This document shows positions 1 to 12,245 of a DNA stretch of 64,000 bases, one piece after another. Both the position numbers and the translations under genes were made by a program. Positions within the stretch are counted from its first letter, which is position 1. Every line of letters starts with the position of its first letter. The notes below the pieces were generated by a model. It saw only the letters and a program-made list of their open reading frames with translations. It was not told the origin of the DNA and did no database searches. Where the stretch lies: contig OZ234502.1 of the NCBI GenBank assembly GCA_965153455.1, positions 6,851,495-6,915,494 of the forward strand. The letters are read 5' to 3'. The stretch comes from Sphagnum compactum. Its lineage: Eukaryota > Bryophyta > Sphagnopsida > Sphagnales.

Positions 1-2638
1 AAAGAGAAAAAAATCAAACTAGAGTGCAAAGAAAGTTCAAAATGAATGACAATGTTATATAATGGCAGTCCTTTCATCCATGGATGGATGAAGTATGTGG
101 TTATAGTTGGGATCTCAACTAACTTTCAATTATGCAAGTTGACATTGTTTCAAGTAGTTTTCAACTATAATTCAAAATTTGAATTTTTCGCCAACACATT
201 GCCACCACTGTTATATGTCATACCATCCATTCATCCATATTATTTGGCACATTAAATCATTCATTCATATTATATGCCACGTTAAATCCATCCTTTCATA
301 ATTAATTATGGCATTATATATATTATATGACATTTAATGGCATAAATGGAATCGTTTATAATGACATTTTATGATATAATTTAAGACATTATAAATGGTA
401 TAATTTTAATTTTGTGGCATTTTATGGCATTTTTTATAAAGTTATCTTCCCTCTACCAAGATATTTTTTCTTTTATTTTTCCACCATGTTACCTTTAGAT
501 TTAAAAAAATTAGCTAGGTTTTGTTTTGAACTCTTGCTTGTTTTTTTTTCAACTAGGTTTTTATTTGAACTTTCATTAAGGTAATTAGGCTGGTTTTAGT
601 ACACTTAAGCATTTAGGGCAATCCAAATCGAAGGAGAGGGCTCTTTTGTTTCTAATGTCTAAACAAATGTTGAACCCCTTTTATTGGCACATCTGAAGCA
701 TTAAAAATTGTAAAAAACGGACTAGAAATGAGAAAGTTATGGCCCCCCAAAGTTGGGGGGGGTCAAGAATTCAAAATAACAAACCATAACCAATTCTTGA
801 ACACCCAAAAACTTCCTTTTATGTTGCTCTATTGTTATTATAGTTCTAAGATTATTTGTTAAACATAAGGTGACGTTCCTATAACACTTTAAATCATTTA
901 AGATGAAAAAGAAATGAGAAAGTTATGAGCTTTGAAAGTAGAAGGGGTCCAAATAGAAAAAAAAAGATTAACATGTTTTGTAAGTATGAAAGTTTTTTCT
1001 TCAACTTTCATTATTTTTTCTTCTTTTCTAATTCCAAAACAAACATTTGGGCAATGAAAGCTAAACTTATGAACCTCTTCAACCATCAATGCAAGCAAGG
1101 TTTTGATTATGTTTGTTTTAGTGAACTACTTTTAACTAAGTTTCAACTATATAATTTTTCCTATTATTTGATTAGGTTCAACTAGATTTCAATTAGGTTT
1201 CAACTATGTTTATCGACTATGTATAAGGTAAACCCATGATGTGTGCCATTTCTATTTGTTATTTAGTTATATATTTTTATAAATTTCAAAATGTTTTTTT
1301 CTTTGTCCAACTTCCTTATTCTTGAGTAGTAAATGATGATGTTTTTATTGATTTTTAATGTGTGCAACTACTACTCAATCTTTTTTTTAATGCATTATAA
1401 CTTAGATTCCTATTAATTTTTTTCATTTTTAACAACTTTCATTTTCTTTAATTCAAAAATGCAGGGTGTAGTTAGGAACAAATTAAAAGACGTGGTCCAA
1501 CAAGACAACAATCCAATTAAGCATGCCAACAAGAAGTTCACACCAATAGTGCATAAATATAGGACAACCACTTTATAGGAGAGTCGTTTCATTGTTCCAA
1601 TAAATGTTTGATTAATAACATTAACATTTTCGAAATGTAAATGGGACCATTTCCTACATGGGAGCAATGTTTCCTTTCATAATTTTCAGATTATAATAGG
1701 TTTTGCATTTTTAGTTGGTAGACTATGATTTTATTATGGTCCGATTTTCTTTAGTTAATTTTAGCTATGTGTATTATCCCCATAGTCTACCTTTAGTAAT
1801 CTTACAATTATGACTGTAATTTGTGGAGACTTGTAATCTCAACTACATTTCAACTAATTTACATAAACTTTTACGTATTTTCAACATGTTTTCAACATAT
1901 CTTCAACTACCTTGTAATACCTTGTAGTTGATCTTTTTACTTTTATCCAACTTCACATATGTTGGATGACCTACATACAACAAGATGCCATGTGTCATGC
2001 AAGTGTGTAACATAAGTGTCCACGTGGCACAATATCATACGTTAACATTTTCAATAAATCAATAATTTCAAGATTTTGAGACCATACACATGGCACACAT
2101 CAAATAATTTAGTTTGATGGTGGACCATGAATGCCCATGTGACACATGTCAATGTTCCATTGGTTATAATATAATTGAATAATAATCAAAAATTTAAAAT
2201 TCCATGCCCTTCCTCAATGACATGACACATGCCAACACTACATTGGTTGTAATATAGTTGAAAGATAATCAAATTCCAATTCCACACCCCCCAATGACAT
2301 GACATGTAGGTGGATGAAATTCATCCATTGACTTGCTAGGATGGAGTCAACTAGGTCCAATTAACACTTTACAGTTGAAATGTTGTTTTCAACTAAAATG
2401 TTGTCACCTCAACATTAACCCACAAATTGACACGTGTACATTGTTTTCAATTGTGTTGTAGGGTCGACTCAACATTGTTGACTACTTTGGAAATTAGTTG
2501 ACAACATTTCAATCACTTTCATGAATGTGAAGGAGAAAGCAAGTTAGAAACATCACCCGCACTACAAAAGCTACAATAGGATGGCATATTTTGGAACATC
2601 AATACAATGATGATTTGAAGTTGGTTCATTGGTAGAAA
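1..2638. other. AT-rich intergenic stretch, no gene seen
   Basis: I see no convincing coding exon here. The stretch is AT-rich and is dominated by short recurring words, mainly variants of TTCAACTA(G/T) (for example around 130-190, 530-560, 1160-1215 and 1850-1920) and ATGGATGA/TCATCCAT near the left end. All ORFs are short and of low complexity. It is most likely decayed transposon sequence into which the LTR element to its right inserted. This is inference from composition and repetition only. Confidence 0.6.
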
Positions 2639-2643
2639 ACATT
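2639..2643. repeat. Left target-site duplication (ACATT)
   Basis: This five-base word immediately precedes the TGGTA start of the left LTR. It is identical to the word immediately after the AACA end of the right LTR (12840-12844). The match fixes both outer borders of the retroelement. Confidence 0.8.
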
Positions 2644-4918
2644 TGGTAGGGGTAAATTCCATTTAGAATTGTTTTCTACCTACTAATAAACAATACAAAC
2701 TGTACTCTCAATTGTACTTACAACACATACAATCTATTGTTTTAACTTCCTTAGGTTCATCTGTAAACCGTCACACACATTTTCTCATTTCAGTTACTGT
2801 TCCATTCTTTTCCAGATTCTGAATTACCTTAATAAAAATAATTTGTGATCAAAATTTAATTCTTCTTTTAAAAAACGCAATAATTTCATAGCATGTTCAA
2901 TGTTTTTTCATTAATATTGTACTATTAGTTTTACTCAAAATTGAATATCTCAAACATTTGTAGTATTAAATGTAGAAATAAAAAATGAAAAACATGAAAA
3001 TTTGTCATTAGAAATTTTTTGGAAATAAACGATTATAATTTTAATTGCAAAAAACAAAATTTTAGTCATAATGATGCATTTACAAACCCTGCAGTTGCCT
3101 TGGGCAAGTGGCAAAAGACAACAAATCACAAAAAATTCCACATGGCATGTTTAATCACACCGACAATCACATATTGTTTACAACTATAAGGATTTTCCAT
3201 CCATTGATTAGTCGTAAGACTATGTGACTACAAACACGACTACATTAAATATTGGGCAACATTTTAAAAAATCAATCAAATTTAAACGATTTCATATATT
3301 TTAAAAAACCATATATATTAAATAAATTATTTATATTTATAAAAGTAATGCAATATAATCATTCATATTATTGATAATTTCATAAAATTTCATCTTATGA
3401 ATTGTCGACATGTGTCATTACCTAGGCTAAGGTAAAAATCTAACTTAGGTAGCTAGGTAGGCCACCTAATCTAGGCACCTAGATTAAATAGCCTAATTAT
3501 GTAGAGTATATATGGTTAACATACCATCATTGACCACAACCATGTCATTTGCGAGGTTTGATCCTGAGACCCAATGATCAATATCAACTCATTTGCCATC
3601 AAACCACCCCACTTGATGTGAAATTATAATAAAATGCATTCTATTTAACCCATACGTGATTTTAAATATTACACAAATATCAACCTTGATATTTCATATC
3701 TTATTGATATTTGTCCAAATGGAAAATTAAAGTTTATTCTTACAGTAATTTGATTTATAAATGAAAAATATTTTATGGATAATATTTAATATTTAGTAAA
3801 TAATTTATATCCCAAATATTAATCCTTTATTTCATTAAAAATGTGATTATAATATAGCATAATTTTTACATTTTTAATTTTGCAATCTAAAATATATTTA
3901 GTAATGTTAGATAATTATTGAATTTGATGGAATTTTAAGTTTTTTATTTCTACAAATAAAATATATAAGTTTTATTTAAAATAATGATCAAATTATTATG
4001 ATAAAATAAATGATATATTTCTTACACATCTTATACTTTTATTTGCTTAAAAAAAATCATACTTGATTATGATTATAATATGTTGTAATTTTACCAATAA
4101 AATTTAATTTACATGTGTAATATATAATTAAATAATCATCATATATATATTTTATGAATAAATCATAACTCAAATATATTTAATAAATAATAATAATTTG
4201 TACTATTAATGTCATTTTAAAAGATACCAATAAATAGTTAGACACAAGTTGATTATCAAACAAATATTGTAATTCCAAAGATGCCACATATGTTTTAATC
4301 ATCAAAGTATTGTAAATGAAAATATTATTGGGCCCCATTTCCTAAAACAATTATGATTAGTTGGAAAAACAATTAGGTTTTCATCCATCCAAGGATCCAT
4401 TCACAATATTGGATGAAAATGTACACTTTCATTTTAATTTTTCATCCAAACATGTAATAGTCACAAATTATAGTTGCATTTGCAACTTCATTTGGTTATA
4501 TCAACATTGTAGTCGCATATGTGAATACAATAATTGCATATATGACTATACACATTTACGATTGAAATGACACATAGGACTAACCTAAATATAGTTGTAA
4601 AAGTAATTGATTTGGACACTAGTCACATTTATAATTGTAACCATATGGTTGGGATGGACAAGATTTCTTTTAATGTGTGGTTCATAGCCCAAGATGACTT
4701 TAAACTACATATTGTGTTTCTATTATACTCTTCAACAACTTTCTAATAAGTTTGTCTATGTGTAAAAAAAACAATCTCCCAATTTCCATCAAAATCGATA
4801 ACTACATCCTAAGTCCTTTCCTTTTAAAAATAATTTGAAAATCAAAGGTTTTAATCTTGTCTAACCAATCAAATGTCTTCATTTTACCTTATTAAAATTT
4901 TGCCATTCACCTATAACA
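2644..4918 (-). repeat. Left LTR (3' LTR of the minus-strand element), split by an insertion
   Basis: Bases 2644-3005 align with the first part of the right LTR and 4679-4918 with its remainder. The reading is continuous if 3006-4678 is removed: the left part stops at AAAATTTGT and the right part resumes at GGTTCATAGCCC, the words joined in the intact copy at 12601-12620. The two parts together are close to the 594 bp of the intact copy. Differences from that copy are plentiful, so the integration is not recent. Confidence 0.8.
3006..4678. mobile_element. Insertion inside the left LTR, family unknown
   Basis: About 1.67 kb of AT-rich sequence interrupts the left LTR and is absent from the right LTR. 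The bases just before it (AAATTTGT) and at its right end (TAATGTGT) agree at six of eight positions, which could be a decayed 8-bp target duplication of hAT type. I find no clear terminal inverted repeats and no coding region, so the family stays open. The 69-codon ORF near 4361-4570 has no recognisable content. Confidence 0.55.
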
Positions 4919-4931
4919 TTACCCTCCCTCC
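4919..4931 (-). other. Polypurine tract of the LTR element
   Basis: On the minus strand a run of G and A (GGAGGGAGGGTAA) ends directly at the TGTTATAG start of the left LTR. This is where the plus-strand primer of an LTR retroelement belongs. It supports the minus-strand orientation. Confidence 0.75.
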
Positions 4932-5389
4932 ATTATGGATTTCGTCTTCTAAATCATTGCTACAATAAATGGAAAAAATAAATTATTCAAGTCATTGTGT
5001 TAGCCATCTATGGTTTGGATTGTTCATTATGAGTTGTTGATGTTCCTATGTGTTATTCTATTTGTGCTTATGTGGTATCTTTAGCTAGTACACTCATTTG
5101 AAGAATTGGAACCTTAGGTAATGCACTTGTTGTACATGGTTGTGCTTCTTCATATATATGCTCCACCACATGTTTCGTGATTCCAACTTGTTCCATTTGT
5201 ACACCAATTTCATTAGCTGTTAATTATGTCCCTTATGTAAGAATTTTTTGTACATGTTCCTCAACTTGTTCATTCTAACGATCCTATCCTCCTCTTCTGA
5301 GGTCTTATGGTTCCTTCTCCTACTACTCATATGTTATTCCATTGCACTCAGCCTCCTCTACCTCATCTGTTAGATTAGATGGCTCCAAA

Positions 5390-5605
5390 CTATCTGGACT
5401 TATATACATTAAATCTAGAAAGGTTTTCTTGAAAGTAGATAAATGTCTTTATATCCTTCCTCATCCTTCTTGTGTGTAACCAATTCTTTTGCATTTTTTT
5501 GAATTGTGCTTTTGCCAACTCCCACCACTCATTAGGTTTAGCATTGGAGTCTTCCAAGAACTTCCGATGTAATATATGGAATTGGAGTCTTCTTAAAACA
5601 TGCAC
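5390..5605 (-). other. Unrecognised 71-codon open stretch near the element's 3' end
   Basis: An open minus-strand stretch is rich in basic and aromatic residues, with a NEWWELAKAQFKKMQKNW section that looks protein-like rather than random. It lies between the PPT and the gag relic of the LTR element, next to a possible nested insert (about 5640-6960). It could be a remnant of the element's second gene, of a nested DNA transposon, or chance. I do not recognise a family. Confidence 0.25.
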
Positions 5606-5639
5606 ACCATACTACGTACAAGGCAAGCTATTGCATAAG

Positions 5640-6960
5640 CCAGAAGCCTGAGCCTAGAGCCTAAAATTGGAACGTGGGGTGGTAAAATGTCATTCAAGTA
5701 AAACCCAAGAGTTTAATTGCAAAAACTAGAAGCAAACATGAGGATGAATGTAAACATTCATCTTCATTATGGATGAATGATTTTTTTCATTCATTTAATG
5801 TATGGATGAAAAAAATTAATTGCATTTAATCCATGTTTCTATAAATAAAACTTCCATCATGATTATGGATGAATGTTTTATTTTGTCATAACATTTTTAT
5901 GGATAAATATTTTTCCATAATTTTAATTAACTAGAGCTTCACGAAACACAATCTAATTATATATGATATAACATCTGTTGAATATTATAATATAAACTCC
6001 ATTATAGTTGTATTTTGTGGCTATGGTTTAAAATGCTATTATTTAAAAATGTCTTAACTATATTACCATTACTATGCTAACAACCACCCCATGGTCATTG
6101 TTGTTTTTTAAAATTAGAGTTTTTTTTAGGCAAACTAACCCAATGTCGTTAATGACAATGGGTTTTTTCCTCCCCCTCTTTTAAAGGTGCCACAACTTCT
6201 TTCAAACTTATTTATAACTATTGTTGGCAACAATGGGGTTTTTTGTTTTCATTTTTTGTATAGGGTGCCATGACTTTCTTCAAATTTAACCAATGTTGTT
6301 GACAACAATGGGTTTTGAATGTTTTAAATATTTTTAAATTACGTAATGTCATTAATGATAATGAGTTTTGGAAATAAACTAAAATTCAATTTGAAGCACC
6401 TTAATTAACTTTCTTCAAACAACCTACTATCATAGATGATAATGGGGTTTTTTTAATAATTATTTGTTTTCGAAGCACCCCAAATTTTCACGAAGTAAAT
6501 ATAATATTGTTGTTGACAACAATTGGGCGGGGAGGGGGGTGACACTCATTCATGACAATATTTATTGAATTGGTTAACAATGTTCATGAAAATGATTTCA
6601 TAAACAATATTTTTAAAATCATTTTGGTCCCATCATCATATTTTTCCCTACTATCACAATTTCATTATTCATCATTATTAAATGACATTCAAGTTTGAAA
6701 TATTAATATTCGGACAACAAACGAGGATGGATATAAATAGTTTTGAATTTATTTATCTTTCAATCATGGATGAATTTCATCCAATAATTTATTTATTTAA
6801 TCCAAATCATAAATGAAAATCATCCATGTAAAAATAACATTCATCCATATGAAATCATTCATCTATGGACATATTCATCCATGTAGGTGGATTAAAGTAA
6901 CAGTAAACTTTAAGTTCCAAGCTCCAAGCTCCAAGCTTAGGCTTCACACTCATGCAGAAG
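5640..6960. mobile_element. Possible nested DNA element with imperfect terminal repeats
   Basis: The left edge has repeated AGCCT words (GAAGCCTGAGCCTAGAGCCT near 5642) and the right edge has AAGCTCCAAGCTCCAAGCTTAGG-like words near 6918. The reverse complement of the right edge resembles the left. Between them the sequence is AT-rich and full of GGATGAAT/ATTCATCC words. No coding region is visible. Borders and class are uncertain, and the retroelement may simply carry this sequence natively. Confidence 0.3.
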
Positions 6961-7399
6961 CCATCCTCCATTTTCTTTCTCCTCTTTTGCCTTTTATTAG
7001 TGGAACTCCTCTCTTGCAACCATAAATTTCATATGTAGAACTTATATATACATCTTGTCAATCGTATTCATCTTGGTCTCTTGCTTCTACAACTAAAGTT
7101 CTTTCTCCCCTTCCAATACCTTTTTTTAATGTTATATTCCATCAAAACTTTATGGTACTATTGTTTGTTTCATTTCATATTTTATATTTCTTCTTTAACT
7201 CTTGCCATTCCTTTTGTTGAGTTGTCTTTTCCACTAGCTTCCTTTTCATCTCCTTATTTTGTGTGGTCAACTCCATCATTTTAACATTCATCTTTTCCTC
7301 CATTTTTGTTTTTTCTAGCCATTTATTCACTTCTTGTACTCCTCATGTCCTTCTTGGTCCTTTTGTATTTGTTGAAACAATCCTTATTTTTCCTCTTCC

Positions 7400-8767
7400 A
7401 TTGTGGTTAATCTAGTTTTTAATGTTTGCACTCGTAAACCCAAATTTCCCATCTTTAGGTTGAAAATGGCCATAGCCTAAAACATTTTTGTCGTTTTATT
7501 ACTTTCCAAGACATTCGCTACCATATCCTCTACAGATTTGGGAGTGAGGTTCTATGGTGTCTCCTCTTAGATCCATCCCCTTATGATAACACCATATTCC
7601 TGCATTTGTAATTCCTAACCAACCTCTGAAATATTTCTTCTACCAATATCAACTTACTCTATGAAACTACATATTCATGAGGCTTAGGAGTTTCTAAATA
7701 AGGTGTAGTGTTCAACATACCATGTCACGTTGTGTTCCATACCTCCATTGATCCAAAAGAGCTTTCACTTGTAGTTTGTGCCTTCTACAATTATTGTATG
7801 GTTTCTACCATTATTATCTTTAATTTTTCTTCTTTCTCCTGGTTTGTAGTAGTTTTGTTCTTTCTTGGTTATCTTTCCTAGAACACCTGTTCTTCTATGA
7901 TCATGTCTCTGGTAACAACATTTACATTCATTACATTCACTTATGAGTGACTATTTTAACATTAGATACCACTTTTCCATTTAAGGTTGATGCATTTTTT
8001 CCTTCGAACTCTTCTACATCTTTGCAAATTTTGGACAATTTGTTATCTTGTGTCCATTCAAACCACATATATGACATGCATATGAACTATTTTTCTGAAC
8101 TTTCTGATTATGAGTGGTAGTTTCTATCAATGTCATGGTTGGTTTTTCTTTTTTCTTCACTTTGCACGTGTTTACATGGTGAGTATCTCAACCACAATTT
8201 GTGTAATGTTTGCTAGTCTTTCCCATTTTTGTTTGTAGTTTCAATGTTGCTGTAGTTTTGTTGATCTATAGTACTAATAGTGCACTTTGGGCTTTTGAAG
8301 GTATCATTCCTTATTCACACAATAAAGTTGCCTCCTTTTGCAATTGTAACGTGGTTCATTTCATTCCTGTAGTTACAATCCTTAGATAGGGTTATAATCC
8401 CGTCCGAAATATAGTGTTTAAAAAATTGTCTATGGTTGATGCTTGTAATCCATGAGCCAATTTTTGTATGCATTCATAGTATCTCAATTTTTCCTTGTTT
8501 GATATTCTTGAGCTCCATGTAAATATGTTCGTCATTATGCGTCTTGCGATGATGTTTGCAAAACATTTGCGTCAATTCATAAAAACTATAGTTAGGAAAT
8601 TTTGACATGTAATTATGACACCAATTTGAGGCTGTCTCTTTCAATGTATAACTAAATGCATTGATGATGTATTCCTTGGATGTTTCTCCATTTGTTCTTA
8701 TAGGTACATGGAATACACTCACATGAGCATCTGGATTTGCATCTTTCTTATGATATGGATATTTCAA
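7400..8767 (-). pseudogene. Decayed gag of the LTR retroelement
   Basis: A 97-codon open minus-strand segment (8767-8474) resembles the retrotransposon gag domain of plant Ty3/Gypsy elements, including a segment like FSYTLKETASNWCHNYM. Further downstream lies an intact zinc knuckle CHICGLNGHKITNC (CX2CX4HX4C) at 8076-8035. A second, broken knuckle lies in the same frame at 8205-8164: its first Cys is Tyr, and a TGA sits where Trp is usual. A frameshift separates the gag segment from the knuckles. Beyond the knuckles, down to about 7400, the frame suggests a charged, coiled-coil-like tail interrupted by stops. Gag would form the virus-like particle and bind element RNA, but this copy cannot make it. 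Confidence 0.75.
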
Positions 8768-8859
8768 AGTTGATTAGTGTGGCCTTGCCACTAAAACCCC
8801 TATTCCAAGATTCACCACCCATTCAATTATCTATCCTTCATAGTTAATGGAATTGGTGG

Positions 8860-10616
8860 TGACGCGCTCCCCACCTCCTTGATAGACTCAAATGTGAGTC
8901 TAAGGTGAAAACAACGGAAAAGTAAGGAGTTGGGGCACGCTCCCTAGCTCGTAACACTTTGGGGGGCTTAGAGGTGCGTGTTGGAACTCCGGGATGGGAC
9001 TAGGAAGAGTGACAAGCATCAATTATTCACACGAGCCTCCACAAACCAACAACAAGCTGGTTAATATGTAATTTGAACACTTTTGGTGCACGGACGAGCC
9101 ACGGGCAACCACAGACTCACAAGACTCACCATGGCCCGGACTTGAGGGAAGTCACCACCTTCCCCCTTATAGTATATTTTGTGCCTGGCCATGGGACCAA
9201 CACCCAAATGTCATTTTGTCCCGGGACTCCCAAGTGGGAATCTCGAAATTCCCGCAATTGAGACTCTCGCGACTTTGGAAGCCCATAACATTGCGTGCAG
9301 ACCTTCGATTGAGGTGAGGTCTAAAGCAAAGTTGTACCCCTCATTGAAAGTTTTTCAATGGTATGTGGCGCGCCACCGGCACGTAAGGAAATTGGGGCAA
9401 TTCCTGATTTTTAGTGGTCGGGAGTCAAATTGGCAATTTGACTCCTAGCCCTTCTTTTGGCCATAACTTGTATTTCAGGTACTCAAATGGGTCATGTGAG
9501 TCCATTTTATACATCTAAATTCCAAGAGCTTTTTAATCATATAAGGAACTCTTCAATCCAATGAGTTTTGACCCCTAAAATTGCCCTCTAAAGATTTGGG
9601 AGTCCACCGAGACTCCAACTCCCAAAGTGGGTCCCAAAGTGGGAGCTCACTTGGGTGTGTGGAGTTCATTCTTTCACACTTTCCCACACTCAAGGGAGCA
9701 TGAAATGTGACTCCCGGGCTTCATTCTTGGCCTGCACCTTCGCAAGCCCTTCCTTGCCTTGGTCGCGAACCCAAGGTTAGGGTTGCGATAGGTGCTGGTT
9801 GTCGCAACCCCACTTTGAGGCAAAGTGTGAGGATGCAACTCACACTCCCAAAAGTGGGGACTTAGAGTCCTCCGGGACTCGCAAAAATTCAGAGTTCGAT
9901 TGCAGGGGTGAAAACACCTTGCATTGAAAAGTTTTTTATACCATTGAAAAGGTCTTGAAGTGTAGATGTCGAAAATGGGCTCGCATGGCCCATTTGAAGA
10001 TCTGCAGCACAAGTTATGGTCAAAAGAAGGGCCGGGAGTCAAATTGGCAATTTGACTCCCGACCACTAAAAGTCGGGAATCGACCCGACCCCGGTGCGTG
10101 CAGGTGAAGTGCAACACACCGCTGGAAAGCTCTTGAGGAGGGCTACAAGATTGATTCAGACCTCATCTCAATCAAAGGTCTGAGCTGGGAGCTATGAGCT
10201 TCCAAAGTCTCGAGAGTCGAAACCGGGACAGTTTCGGGACTCCTCCTTGGGAGTCCCGGGACAAAAAACTATTCGGATGCGGGTGCCGCGAGCGAACGCA
10301 GAGAATACTATATGAGGGAAGGTGGTGGCTTCCCTCGAGTCCGGGCCGTGGTGAGTCTTGTGAGTCCAGAGTTGCCCATGGCTTATCCTAGCACCAAGGT
10401 TGATCCAGAAAGTGATCTAACCAACTTGTGGTTGGTTTTGATGCAGGTTCGAGTAAGTAAGCTTGTCACTCTTCCTAGTCCATCCCGAGGCTTCAACACG
10501 CCCCTCTACCCCTTTTAGTGTTGAAGGCTGGGAGCGTGCCCCGAGTCCCTTCCTTTTTCCGCAACTTGAACAAGTTAGCACTTCTTGGGACTAACTAGGG
10601 ACTTGGGAGCGCGTCA
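8860..10616. mobile_element. Foldback-type element: one giant imperfect palindrome
   Basis: The left end TGACGCGCTCCC is the exact reverse complement of the right end. The similarity continues inward for hundreds of bases, so the 1757 bp form two arms of roughly 850 bp meeting near 9.7 kb. Matching landmarks in the two arms include the GACTAGGAAGAGTGACAAGC word near 8999 against its complement near 10460, and the CTCACAAGACTCACC word near 9117 against its complement near 10350. The four bases GTGG flank both ends (8856-8859, 10617-10620) as a possible target duplication. GC content is clearly higher than in the surroundings. It sits inside the LTR retroelement, upstream of gag, so it inserted later. 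ORFs inside it, including a 147-codon one, look like by-products of the palindrome. Foldback elements and long-TIR MITE or MULE derivatives are the candidate classes. Confidence 0.8.
9419..9443. repeat. Perfect 12-bp palindrome inside the left arm of the foldback element
   Basis: GGAGTCAAATTG, one G, then CAATTTGACTCC. The two 12-base halves are exact reverse complements. The same palindrome occurs in the right arm near 10037-10061, so it belonged to the arm sequence before or when the palindrome formed. Confidence 0.75.
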
Positions 10617-12225
10617 GTGGCTATCCACAAATATGTTGACTTGCGTTGTCGTAATTGGTGTTATGTAAACTGTTTGAGGTCTTGAAATAGGCACTATTAC
10701 CCTGCTTTCCATAGGTTTGGTTTATACTTCGTCTAAGTTGAATATTCATTGATATTTGGTATGTGCCTTGACCACTCTTAGAATGTTTCCTTCTTCATGG
10801 TTTAGAGTTTTGTCTAAACGTATAAGTTATACTATAGCTATTTCTTGCATCACAGATCTAATTTATTGTTCTTTTGAAATAATGATCAGCATATAAGGCA
10901 TCCCATTAATCATTCTAGGCATTCTTGGTGATGGTGTTAACTCTTTAGATGACCTAACTTTCAAATGTACAACATTAGTTTTATTATTTGTGGTATGGAA
11001 TCTGGTCTTACAGAAAATGATTTTGCTTTATTCGCACTCAGAGAATTATAAAACCTTTATATGTTTTGTCCTTCACCCAAAACAATTTCTTGCATCCTTT
11101 CTTTTATATTGTTTTGAATATACTTTCTTTACTGCAATTGTTCTACAAAGTTTCTATCCAACATTTGTTGCCCCACATGTTTAACAAATCCATCCCACTT
11201 CATTATCAATATGTGGACATTATGTAATCACATGTTCTCTAATTCTACAAAAAACACAGATTGTGGAAATAGCTTGAGCCAACCTAGTTGAATCCACATA
11301 ATTGTAACTTCTACATCTTGGATTCTTTTTTTTTCCCTTCAATTCCTTTGCTCTTGTGATTTACTTGAAATGGTAATGCTTCCTTCAGAACATTCACATG
11401 TGCATCATCATACATAAATGTTCTTGAATAATTCCCATTTGCCCACTCCAGAATGCTGGGATCATAGTTATTTTCCATGTCCCAATATTCTATTGGCTCA
11501 TGATACTATAACGATGTTAACTATTACACAAATGGTAAATTTGTGTACTTGTTGTAATCACTCTTCTAACTATTCATAGATTGTAGACTTAAAGAATTTG
11601 CAACGTCCACCATTAGTAATTTGTCCTTTGGATTTTTCTTTTCTTAATGTTCTTGAACAATAGATGGCGCTTGAAAAATAGGGATAACCCTTTTTTCTTG
11701 GGTAAACATCAAGTCATATCCCCCTCATTAAAAATCGCCTTCTAGAACCATGGTGTCTATGCAGACCCCCAATCCATACTTCTTTTTTTGCTCCAATTAT
11801 AACTAAAAACACCCGATGTCCTATAGGTCATTCTTTTGTGCACAAACTTCTTGTTTCCAAAACTATACCCTTGTTTGGTGTTTCATACACTTCTTGTTTT
11901 GCATTTCAATTTTTTTTAAGATCTGGATTTATGTTTTGGCATTTACCTTCTTGATCCATTTACCTCTATAAATTTTGAGCACCATTTGATTTATATTATT
12001 TTATTAATCTTCAATTTACTTTGACTTTTTGTATACTTCCGATTTAAGTCCTTATAACCTTCATCACTTAAACCTTCGTTTCTTACTTCCAAAAAACTTA
12101 GAAATCAAGATTTGCAAAAACTATATTTCCTCATCCAGATTATGACATCCATAGAAAGCAACGATCACAATAAATCCAAACTTCTCATAGTAATTTTTTT
12201 GTTTTCTTATTTTAGAAAAAAATTG
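10617..12225 (-). other. Leader/5' internal region of the LTR element, no gene readable
   Basis: This lies between the primer-binding site and the foldback insertion, upstream of gag in the element's orientation. It is AT-rich and broken in all frames. I see only short ORFs and no recognisable domain. Confidence 0.5.
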
Positions 12226-12243
12226 TCCCCAAGATGGTCGCCA
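12226..12243 (-). other. Primer-binding-site-like motif of the LTR element
   Basis: Two bases inside the right LTR, the minus strand reads TGGCGACCATCTTGGGGA. This follows the pattern of the TGGCGCC...GGGGA primer-binding sites common in plant Ty3/Gypsy elements, with several substitutions. Its position and strand agree with the polypurine tract at the other end and define the right LTR as the 5' LTR. Confidence 0.65.
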
Positions 12244-12245
12244 AA

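Noticed and set aside
9674-10117. 147-codon minus-strand ORF as a gene
   Set aside because: It lies entirely within an arm of the foldback palindrome, has no domain and no coding-like bias, and the other arm does not preserve it.
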